Below, in pieces: positions 1-5,086 of a stretch of DNA of 5,086 nt. The notes beneath the pieces were generated by a model that saw nothing but the letters and a program-made list of their open reading frames with translations, made no database searches and was not told the origin of the DNA. The position numbers and the translations under genes were made by a program. Location of the stretch: the NCBI GenBank assembly GCA_020438665.1, contig JAGQUE010000116.1, positions 1-5,086 of the forward strand, given 5' to 3'. The stretch's first letter is position 1; each line of letters begins with the position of its first letter. Source of the stretch: Nocardioidaceae bacterium. Lineage in GTDB: Bacteria > Actinomycetota > Actinomycetes > Propionibacteriales > Nocardioidaceae.

Positions 1-818
1 ACGTCGGTGTAGCCCTCGACGACCACGGCCTGGGACGAGCGGGCGATGTCGCGCCGGGCCAGGTCGATGCCATAGAGCACCTGGCTCTTCTTATAGATCG
101 GCGTCTCGGGGGTGTTGAGATATTTGGCCTCGATGCGGTCGTCGTCGAAGATCCGGCGGGCACCGAAGCCGATGGTGTCGCCGGTGGCGTCGCGGATCGG
201 CCACAGCAGCCGGCCACGGAAGCGGTCATAGACCGAGCGGCCCTGGGCCACCAGCCCGCCGGCGATCAGCTCGTCGTCCTTGAAGCTCTTCTGGCGCAGG
301 TGCTGGAGCAGTGCCTCCCCGTCGCGTGGGGCGAAGCCGATCCCGAACCGCTCGGCGGCCGCCTGGTCGAAGCCGCGCTCATGGAGGAACTGCCGGGCCA
401 CGATCGCGTCGGGGGTGGCGAGCTGGTCGGCATAGAACTCCTGGGCGACCCGATGGGCGTCGATGAGCCGTGACCGCTGCGGCCCCTTGGGGCGCTCGGC
501 CCGGACATCCCCCTCCTCGCGTCGCAGCTGGACGCCGTATTTCTCCGCGAGCCGCTCGACGGCCTCGACGAAGCTCAGGCCGTCGATCTTCATCAAGAAG
601 TTGAAGACGTCGCCGCCCTCGCCGCACCCGAAGCAGTGCCAGAACTGGCGGGCGGGCGTGACGTGGAACGACGGCGACTTCTCGTCGTGGAAGGGACACA
701 GTCCCTTGTAGGAGCCGCCGCCCCCTGGCCGGAGGGTGACATAGGCGGACACCACGTCGTCGATGCGCGCCTTGTCGCGCACCTCGGCGATGTCTTCGTC
801 GCGGATCCGCCCGGCCAC
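1..818 (-). CDS. dnaG: DNA primase, N-terminal part (runs off left edge)
   Basis: DnaG makes the RNA primers for lagging-strand synthesis at the replication fork, working with the replicative helicase. The visible 272 codons start VAGRIRDEDIAEVRDKARID. The CHC2 zinc finger follows, with likely zinc ligands C41, H44, C62 and C65 (segments GLCPFHDEKSPSF and WHCFGCGEGGD). The catalytic-core N-terminal subdomain carries the conserved basic stretch YDRFRGRLLWPIRD and then KYLNTPET. The window ends inside the TOPRIM motif EGYTD(V), where E268 is the expected catalytic acid, so the metal-binding DxD and the helicase-binding C-terminus lie outside. The GTG start at 818 matches the usual actinobacterial N-terminus (xAGRIRDEDI). 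An in-frame GTG at 866 would add 16 residues without family support. No Shine-Dalgarno is seen, but a TANNNT element lies 7 bases upstream, which suggests a leaderless message. The gene is intact as far as visible, with identification essentially certain. Confidence 0.98.
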   Translation of the reverse strand, partial: MAGRIRDEDIAEVRDKARIDDVVSAYVTLRPGGGGSYKGLCPFHDEKSPSFHVTPARQFWHCFGCGEGGDVFNFLMKIDGLSFVEAVERLAEKYGVQLRREEGDVRAERPKGPQRSRLIDAHRVAQEFYADQLATPDAIVARQFLHERGFDQAAAERFGIGFAPRDGEALLQHLRQKSFKDDELIAGGLVAQGRSVYDRFRGRLLWPIRDATGDTIGFGARRIFDDDRIEAKYLNTPETPIYKKSQVLYGIDLARRDIARSSQAVVVEGYTD

Positions 819-825
819 GTCGCGG

Positions 826-831
826 AGTCTA
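826..831 (-). promoter_or_regulatory. Putative -10 element of dnaG (leaderless start)
   Basis: On the minus strand TAGACT fits the actinobacterial TANNNT -10 pattern. It is followed by 7 bases and then the GTG start of dnaG, which places the expected transcription start on or next to the first base of the start codon. No purine-rich ribosome binding site precedes the GTG, which agrees with a leaderless transcript. No convincing -35 hexamer is seen about 17 bases upstream. The short motif could occur by chance. Confidence 0.4.
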
Positions 832-861
832 CGGGGCGGTCGAGACCAGCCCCGGCTGCCC

Positions 862-890
862 TCCACACGGGCACGACCGGGCTCTACAGT
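862..890 (+). promoter_or_regulatory. Putative promoter of the secreted-protein gene
   Basis: A -35-like TCCACA (862-867; 4 of 6 matches to TTGACA) and a -10-like TACAGT (885-890; fits TANNNT) are separated by 17 bases, the ideal spacing. The predicted transcription start is near 897, giving a leader of about 34 bases before the ATG at 931. The element lies back-to-back with the dnaG start region inside a 112-base divergent gap. The call rests on consensus match and position only. Confidence 0.45.
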
Positions 891-918
891 GAGCGAGCCG
901 GACCCGCGAGGACCGATC

Positions 919-925
919 AGGAGGT
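919..925 (+). promoter_or_regulatory. Strong ribosome binding site setting the start at 931
   Basis: AGGAGGT is a near-perfect Shine-Dalgarno sequence, 5 bases before the ATG at 931. It decides the start of the secreted-protein gene against longer in-frame readings that begin as early as 763, because only the start at 931 puts a signal peptide at the N-terminus. Confidence 0.85.
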
Positions 926-930
926 GGACC

Positions 931-2145
931 ATGAAGCGACTGCTGGCGGCCGCCACGAGCGCTGTCGCGCTGGTGAGCGCGGTGCTGGGCGCCGGGCTCG
1001 CGAGCAGCCCGGCCGCCGCCCTCGACCCGTCGACGCCCGTGTACGACGGGCTGCCGCCGGGCTGGAGCTTCGACTGGGTGCCCTTCGCGACGCCGGACTA
1101 TGGCCCGTTCGGGGATTACCAGCACGTCGCCGAGGCGGGTCCGACCGGTTGGGGCACCGGTGCGCTCAAGCTGGTGATGGGCCCCGTGTCGGGGGTTCGG
1201 CTCACCGCCGTGACGTCCCTGGCCGGTCTCGACGTGGCCACCGTGTGGGTGAAGATCGGCATGCCCGCCGGAGTCGCACCGACCCTGGACCTGAGCGTCG
1301 TCGTGGACGGGGATACCTATGTGGGCGCCCTGCCGGCGGACACGGCCTGGACCCAGGTGGACCTGGCGGCCGTGCCGCTCGAGCAGCAAGCCTCTGGCTC
1401 GAGCACCACACTCAGCGTCCTCGCCGATGCCCACCCGACGACGGCCACACTCACGTTGGCCGCCGACAACGGCTACGACAGCGGCGGCGCCTTCGCCTTC
1501 GTGGACGGCTGGTCCTGGACGGCGGACGGCGTCACCGAGGCCTATGACTTCGAGGACCCGCACACCCCGACGACCTGTGTGCTCACCAGCAAGCACCCGG
1601 TCATCGAGGCCGGCGAGATGGCGGACCTCACCGGTCGCGTCCTGGACGACCACGGCGGGGGCGTCGCCGGCGCCCGGTTCGATCTGCTCGTCCGCGGCTG
1701 GGGCCAGCCGAGCAGCCGCGTGCTGATGCGGCCGCTCACCAACAGCCACGGCAGCATCGGGATGGCCAAGCTCCAGATGCGCCGCACCGAGTATCAGATG
1801 TCTCTTCCGCAGACCGTCGCGCTCGGGCGGTGTCGCAGCGCCCTGGTCGTGGTCAAGGTGAGGACGAAGGTGACCATGTCGGCTCCCGCCCGGGCCGCCA
1901 CCGGCCGACAGATCGAGGTGTCCGGCGCGACCACGCCGGCCAAACCCGGGACTGCGGTGACGCTGTGGCGGGTCCGCCCCGGCGCGGACACCAGGCTCGA
2001 CCGTGGCACGGTCACCAAGAACGGCACCTATGCGCTGGCAGCGAAGGCCACGACGACGGGGGTCTGGAAGGTCTATGTGAAGGTCGCGGCCGCCCGCGGC
2101 AACCTGGCCGGTAGGTCGCCGACGGCGGCGGTCAGGGTCCGGTGA
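931..2145 (+). CDS. Secreted protein with two Ig-like repeats, function unknown
   Basis: This 404-residue exported protein is not recognised as a named family. Residues 1-30 are a classical Sec signal peptide: MKR, a hydrophobic core, then PAAA with likely cleavage after A30. Residues 31-210 form a Trp- and Asp-rich region of alternating beta-like segments ending in YDFED, possibly a jelly-roll or carbohydrate-binding fold (inference). Residues 215-311 and 312-404 look like two beta-sandwich Ig-like repeats, each opening with a strand, a G-rich turn and an (L/V)(T/S)G strand. The only two cysteines, C216 and C301, bracket the first repeat and could form a disulfide. Net charge rises along the mature chain: about 22 acidic to 3 basic residues in 31-210, and 3 to 16 in 312-404. 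There is no LPXTG motif, lipobox, C-terminal membrane helix or catalytic motif. The start is set by AGGAGGT and the signal peptide. The stop overlaps the start of the next gene (GTGA). Confidence 0.88.
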   Translation: MKRLLAAATSAVALVSAVLGAGLASSPAAALDPSTPVYDGLPPGWSFDWVPFATPDYGPFGDYQHVAEAGPTGWGTGALKLVMGPVSGVRLTAVTSLAGLDVATVWVKIGMPAGVAPTLDLSVVVDGDTYVGALPADTAWTQVDLAAVPLEQQASGSSTTLSVLADAHPTTATLTLAADNGYDSGGAFAFVDGWSWTADGVTEAYDFEDPHTPTTCVLTSKHPVIEAGEMADLTGRVLDDHGGGVAGARFDLLVRGWGQPSSRVLMRPLTNSHGSIGMAKLQMRRTEYQMSLPQTVALGRCRSALVVVKVRTKVTMSAPARAATGRQIEVSGATTPAKPGTAVTLWRVRPGADTRLDRGTVTKNGTYALAAKATTTGVWKVYVKVAAARGNLAGRSPTAAVRVR

Positions 2146-2486
2146 CGTCCAGCGCAGCGCCCTTGCAGGAGCGGGCGGCGCAGATGCGGGCCGCAGCCGA
2201 GCAGCAGCTCGACGCCCTGGCCGGGGGCGCCTCGCTGTGCAGCATCGCCCGCTCGGGGGCGGCGTTCCCTGGCGGCAAGTATCAGGAGGGCCGCGCCTAT
2301 GTCGCCGGGGTGGTCGCCCGCGAGCTGCGCCAGGGCCGGTCGCCCCATGAGGCGATCGACGCCGCGCGCGCCCGCTGGGCCACCGCCGCGCCGGAGTCGC
2401 GGCGTGGCGCGACAAGCTGGCAGGCCTATGGCGAGGGCGGCGACGACGCCCTGGCAGAGCTGACCGAGCTGGCCGAGCGCACCTAG
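2142..2486 (+). CDS. Small conserved-looking cytoplasmic protein, unknown function
   Basis: The gene encodes 114 residues and is not recognised. It starts at a GTG that overlaps the upstream TGA (GTGA), so translation is probably coupled to the secreted-protein gene; a weak AGGG lies 4 bases before the GTG. The protein is Ala/Arg-rich and predicted mostly helical: an N-terminal helix (about 8-27), a Gly-containing segment (28-46, ending AAFPGGKYQEG), a helix 50-64 (RAYVAGVVARELRQG), a helix 68-82 and an acidic C-terminal helix 100-113. One cysteine is present (C33). There is no signal peptide and no membrane segment, so it should stay in the cytosol although its partner is exported. Codon use (third positions nearly all G/C, plus TAT for all three Tyr) matches its neighbours and supports a real gene. 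A start at the internal ATG (residue 15) is possible. Its stop shares CTAG with the convergent dehydrogenase gene. Confidence 0.8.
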   Translation: MTSSAAPLQERAAQMRAAAEQQLDALAGGASLCSIARSGAAFPGGKYQEGRAYVAGVVARELRQGRSPHEAIDAARARWATAAPESRRGATSWQAYGEGGDDALAELTELAERT

Positions 2487-3397
2487 CGTTCGATGACGTT
2501 GGCGAGCGGGAGGCCGGCGGCGAAGCGCTCGAGCTGCTCGCGGACGAGCCGGTGGGCACGCGGCCACATGGCGCTGCTGGCACCTCCGGTGTGGGGCGAG
2601 ATCACCAGGTGAGGAGCGCGCCAGAGCCGGTGGTCGGGTGGCAGCGGCTCGGGGTCGACCACATCGAGCGCGGCGGCGATGCGGCCCGCCTCGAGCGCGT
2701 CGGCGAGCGCGTCGGTGTCGACGACCACGCCCCGGGCCACGTTGACCAGGAGCGCACCGTCCTTCATGGCGGCGAGGAACGTCGCGTCGACCAGTCCTCG
2801 CGTCGCTGAGGTCGACGGCACCACGACCACGACCACGTCGACGTCGGGGAGCAGGTCGGGCAGCTCGTCGATGGCGTGGACCCCGGCCCGGGCGGATCGG
2901 GCGACGCGCACCACGTCGACCTGGAACGGCGTCAGCCGGTCCTCGATGGCGGCGCCGATCTGGCCATATCCGAGGATCATGACGCGTTTGTCGGCGAGCG
3001 CCGGGCGCCAGAGCGGGCGCCACTCGGCCCGGTCCTGGGAGCGCACGAACTCGGGGATGCCGCGCAGGGACGCCAGGATCAGCGTGATCGCCAGCTCGGC
3101 GGTCGAGTCGTCGTGGATGCCGCGGCCGTTGCAGAGGGTGACGCCCTCGGGGACGAACCCGACGACGTGCTCGACGCCGGCCGTGAGGGTCTGCACCACC
3201 TTGAGCTGCGGCAGCTCGGCGATGACCTCGTTGTCGGGCACCGAGAAGCGGTAGGGCTGGACGTAGTAGGCGACCTCGGCCGCCGACGCGGGCAGCGGCA
3301 CGCCCTGCTCGGGGAGGACCACCTCATAGCGAAGGCCCCCGGGCACCCGGCCGAGCTCGGCCGGCTCGAACGGCAGCCACACGAGCGGCTCTGTCAT
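2483..3397 (-). CDS. D-isomer-specific 2-hydroxyacid dehydrogenase
   Basis: This cytosolic NAD(P)-dependent oxidoreductase of 304 residues would interconvert a D-2-hydroxyacid and its 2-keto acid; the substrate cannot be read from sequence. The catalytic domain comprises residues 1-95 plus the C-terminal tail, and the Rossmann domain lies at about 96-285. Visible motifs are the dinucleotide loop G143-Y-G-Q-I-G148, the signature NVARGVVVDTDAL with catalytic R222, DPEP with E250, and SPHTGG with catalytic H269, so the Arg/Glu/His set is complete. After the second Rossmann strand the chain reads RVARSAR instead of carrying the Asp typical of NAD-specific members, which points to NADP(H) preference, as in glyoxylate/hydroxypyruvate reductases of the GhrA type (inference). 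Length is slightly short for the family (usually 310-340) but nothing essential is missing. The ATG overlaps the dgt stop by 4 bases (ATGA), indicating a co-transcribed, coupled pair. The neighbourhood does not show the pathway. Confidence 0.93.
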   Translation of the reverse strand: MTEPLVWLPFEPAELGRVPGGLRYEVVLPEQGVPLPASAAEVAYYVQPYRFSVPDNEVIAELPQLKVVQTLTAGVEHVVGFVPEGVTLCNGRGIHDDSTAELAITLILASLRGIPEFVRSQDRAEWRPLWRPALADKRVMILGYGQIGAAIEDRLTPFQVDVVRVARSARAGVHAIDELPDLLPDVDVVVVVVPSTSATRGLVDATFLAAMKDGALLVNVARGVVVDTDALADALEAGRIAAALDVVDPEPLPPDHRLWRAPHLVISPHTGGASSAMWPRAHRLVREQLERFAAGLPLANVIER

Positions 3398-4683
3398 GAC
3401 CCGACCAGCTCGGCATGGCGGCTGACGGCGCTCGCGTCGGTGAGCGAGGCGACCTGGTCGACGACCACGCGGACGCGCGCGGTGTCGTCGGGAGCGGCGG
3501 CCCAGTCGTCAGCGAACGGGCGGTCGAGGCCTGCCGGGCCGCGGTCGAGCAGCCCCTCGACCAGCTCGGCGACGAGCTCGCGCTGGCGCTCCATCAGGAC
3601 CACCCGGTCGTCGGCGCGCATGACGTAGTGGGCGGCGACGCCTTTGAGGACCGCGATCTCGAGCCGCGTCTGCTCCGGCACGACCAGAGCCCCGTCATAG
3701 CGCAGGAACGGACCAGGACCGGAGGCGAACGTCGCCTCCTGGACGCTGCCGCAGAACCGGCCGATCACGTCGGAGGTGAGGTTCTTGAGCGAGGCGAGTG
3801 CCGCCCGGCTCCCGTCGTAGGCGGCACGGGGCCAGGCCTCGACGGCGACCAAGCCCGCGAGGACCTCGTCCAGGGTGTCGTCGGCCGCGTCGGGGAGGTA
3901 CCAGTCGCGCACGGTCTCCCACACGGCCGCCCGGTCGAGCCTGGTCAGGTCGATGCGACCGGCGACGATGCCGTCCTCGACGTCGTGGACGGAGTAGGCG
4001 ACGTCGTCGGCGAGGTCCATCACCTGGGCCTCGAAACAGCGCTCCTGCCCGGCCACGGCCGCCCGCATCCAGGAGAAGACCGGCAGGTCGTCGTCATAGA
4101 CGCCGAACTTGACGACGGTGCGGGGCGAGCCGTCGGCGTGCACTCCCGTCGGCGGCTCGGCCACGGCGTGGGGCCACGGATACTTGGTGCACGCGTCGAG
4201 CGTCGCGCGGGTCAGGTTGAGCCCCACCGAGCGGCCCTCGGCGTCGACGGTCTTGGCCTCCAGCCGCGTCAGCAGCCGCAGGGTCTGGGCGTTGCCCTCG
4301 AAGCCACCGCAGTCCTTGGCGAGGTCGGCCAGCACGCGCTCGCCGTTGTGACCGAACGGCGGGTGGCCGAGGTCGTGGGCGAGCGCCGCCGTCTCGACGA
4401 TGTCGGGGTGACAGCCGAGTGCCCGGGCCAGGTCGCGGGCGACCTGGGCGACCTCGAGGCTGTGGGTGAGGCGGTTGCGCACGAAGTCGTCGGTGTCGGG
4501 CCCGACTACCTGGGTCTTGGCGGCCAGCCGGCGCGAGGACGCGGCGTGGACGACGCGGGCGCGGTCGCGCTCGAACGGTGTGCGCACCGGCGCCTCGACG
4601 CGCTTGGGCGGCTCCTCCACCAGCCGCGCACGCGCGGCGGCGTCATAGCGGCCCTGCGGGTCATAGCGGTCGACGACGTCCAT
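3394..4683 (-). CDS. dgt: Deoxyguanosinetriphosphate triphosphohydrolase (dGTPase)
   Basis: Dgt is an HD-domain enzyme that splits dGTP, and often other dNTPs, into deoxynucleoside and triphosphate, and so tunes the dNTP pool used in replication. The 429-residue length matches actinobacterial Dgt. Visible features are the N-terminal RTPFERDRARVVHAASSRRL segment (34-53), the Q57-containing AKTQV, and the HD metal site: H74 in RNRLTHSLEVAQ, H103-D104 in ALAHDLGHPPFGHNGE, and the later Asp in MDLADDVAYS (D226/D227). H107 and H112 are the conserved active-site histidines. The ATG at 4683 gives the expected N-terminus, with no clear Shine-Dalgarno but a TANNNT element 9 bases upstream. It lies 40 bases after the response-regulator stop and overlaps the dehydrogenase start by 4 bases. 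In mycobacteria dgt sits next to dnaG; here three genes intervene. The gene is intact and identification is very secure. Confidence 0.97.
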   Translation of the reverse strand: MDVVDRYDPQGRYDAAARARLVEEPPKRVEAPVRTPFERDRARVVHAASSRRLAAKTQVVGPDTDDFVRNRLTHSLEVAQVARDLARALGCHPDIVETAALAHDLGHPPFGHNGERVLADLAKDCGGFEGNAQTLRLLTRLEAKTVDAEGRSVGLNLTRATLDACTKYPWPHAVAEPPTGVHADGSPRTVVKFGVYDDDLPVFSWMRAAVAGQERCFEAQVMDLADDVAYSVHDVEDGIVAGRIDLTRLDRAAVWETVRDWYLPDAADDTLDEVLAGLVAVEAWPRAAYDGSRAALASLKNLTSDVIGRFCGSVQEATFASGPGPFLRYDGALVVPEQTRLEIAVLKGVAAHYVMRADDRVVLMERQRELVAELVEGLLDRGPAGLDRPFADDWAAAPDDTARVRVVVDQVASLTDASAVSRHAELVGS

Positions 4684-4692
4684 CAGACGACG

Positions 4693-4698
4693 ACCCTA
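4693..4698 (-). promoter_or_regulatory. Putative -10 element of dgt
   Basis: Minus-strand TAGGGT fits TANNNT and is followed by 9 bases and the dgt ATG. A transcript starting about 7 bases downstream would have almost no leader, which would explain the absent Shine-Dalgarno. If real, dgt and the dehydrogenase have their own promoter in the 40-base gap and need not depend on transcription from the regulator. There is no clear -35 box, so the call is tentative. Confidence 0.3.
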
Positions 4699-4723
4699 CA
4701 AGGGGCCCAGGACACGGTGGCGG

Positions 4724-5086
4724 TCACAGCCAGCCCGACTCCTCGGCGATGCGCACGGCCTCGCTCCGGTTGGCGGCGCCGGTCTTGCCGATCGCCGCCG
4801 ACAGGTGGTTGCGGACGGTACCGGGGCTGAGGAAGACGGCGCGCGCGATCTCCGACACCGGCGAGCCGTCGCGAGCCGCGCGGAGCACCTCGGTCTCGCG
4901 CTCGGTCAGCGGGGACGCCCCCAGCACCATGCTGTCGGTGGCCAGGTCGGGGTCGACGACGCGCAGCCCTTGGTGAACCCGGCGTACGGCGTCGGCGAGC
5001 TGACGGGCCGGGGTGTCCTTGACCACGAAGCCATCGGCACCGGCCCGCAGGGCACGGTGGACGAAGCCGGGGCGGCCGAACGTGGT
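4724..5086 (-). CDS. NarL/DesR-type response regulator, C-terminal part (runs off right edge)
   Basis: The visible 120 residues are the C-terminal part of a two-component DNA-binding regulator. The window cuts it at TTFGRPGF, the end of receiver strand 4, where the first residue is the conserved switch Thr. Receiver strand 5 follows with the conserved Lys (VVKD, visible residue 23). A short linker leads to a LuxR-type helix-turn-helix at about 58-116: PLTERETEVL, SEIARAVFLSPGTVRNHLSA, then KTGAANRSEAVRIA, ending SGWL. The phosphoacceptor Asp and N-terminus lie outside the window. The TFGRPG, GKTGA.NR.EAVRIA and GWL pattern is typical of actinobacterial DesR-like regulators, which usually pair with a DesK-like histidine kinase encoded just upstream. 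That kinase would be expected beyond base 5086. The frame is open to the window edge, so an internal GTG at 5026 is not the true start. It is transcribed in the same direction as dgt, 40 bases away. Confidence 0.95.
   Translation of the reverse strand, partial: TTFGRPGFVHRALRAGADGFVVKDTPARQLADAVRRVHQGLRVVDPDLATDSMVLGASPLTERETEVLRAARDGSPVSEIARAVFLSPGTVRNHLSAAIGKTGAANRSEAVRIAEESGWL

Noticed and set aside
816..866. Longer dnaG starting at GTG 866
   Set aside because: The extra 16 residues are Arg/Pro-rich and absent from the usual actinobacterial DnaG N-terminus, and no ribosome binding site supports it.
996..1005. GCTCGCGAGC perfect palindrome as an operator
   Set aside because: It lies within the signal-peptide coding sequence and codes normally for hydrophobic and small residues; short GC palindromes are expected by chance at this base composition.
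636..1547. Plus-strand 303-codon frame crossing the dnaG start and the secreted gene
   Set aside because: It runs out of frame through the signal-peptide gene and antisense through dnaG; composition is typical of a shadow frame.
829..2583. Long minus-strand open frame (584 codons) opposite the secreted and small genes
   Set aside because: Translation is low-complexity Arg/Pro/Gly/His-rich with no recognisable domain. The plus strand has a signal peptide, a strong ribosome binding site and the expected third-position G/C pattern, so this is an antisense shadow.
2073..3023. Minus-strand 316-codon frame over the small gene and dehydrogenase
   Set aside because: Very Arg/Ala/Pro-rich and out of frame with the dehydrogenase, whose motifs are all present in the 2483-3397 frame.
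4694..4704. CCCT-ACA-AGGG hairpin in the regulator-dgt gap as a terminator
   Set aside because: Arms are only 4 bases and no T-run follows on either strand; it overlaps the -10-like element instead.
3415..4830. Long plus-strand open frame (471 codons) opposite dgt
   Set aside because: It lies antisense to an unambiguous dGTPase with an intact HD site. The translation is Gly/Val/Asp/Arg-rich with no domain, as expected for the mirror of a high-GC gene.

Overview
This window is ordinary high-GC bacterial chromosome. It is very probably from an actinobacterium: third codon positions are almost all G or C, GTG starts occur, 4-base start/stop overlaps are used, and dgt and dnaG lie close together on one strand as in Mycobacterium. 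The proteins resemble those of Nocardioides-like or Intrasporangiaceae-like actinobacteria, but the sequence alone does not settle the genus.

Layout from left to right. Bases 1-818 (minus) hold the N-terminal 272 codons of DNA primase, dnaG, cut by the window edge inside the TOPRIM active-site motif. Bases 819-930 form a short divergent promoter region. On the plus strand, 931-2145 encodes a secreted protein with a signal peptide, an acidic N-terminal domain and two predicted beta-sandwich repeats of increasingly basic charge. Its stop overlaps the GTG start of an unrecognised 114-residue protein at 2142-2486. That gene ends tail-to-tail with a minus-strand D-2-hydroxyacid dehydrogenase (2483-3397), and both stop codons come from the same CTAG. 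The dehydrogenase start overlaps the stop of the dGTPase gene dgt (3394-4683, minus). A DesR/NarL-type response regulator (4724 to beyond 5086, minus) lies 40 bases upstream of dgt.

The minus-strand genes form an apparent run: regulator, then dgt, then dehydrogenase, with dnaG further downstream. dGTPase and primase both belong to replication and dNTP homeostasis. The plus-strand pair (secreted protein plus small protein) and the dehydrogenase separate the two. No CRISPR array, mobile element, RNA gene, attachment site or obvious new defence system is visible. The most distinctive items are the charge-polarised secreted protein with its coupled unknown partner, the CTAG shared-stop convergence, the likely leaderless dnaG start, and an unexpected preference for TAT over TAC.
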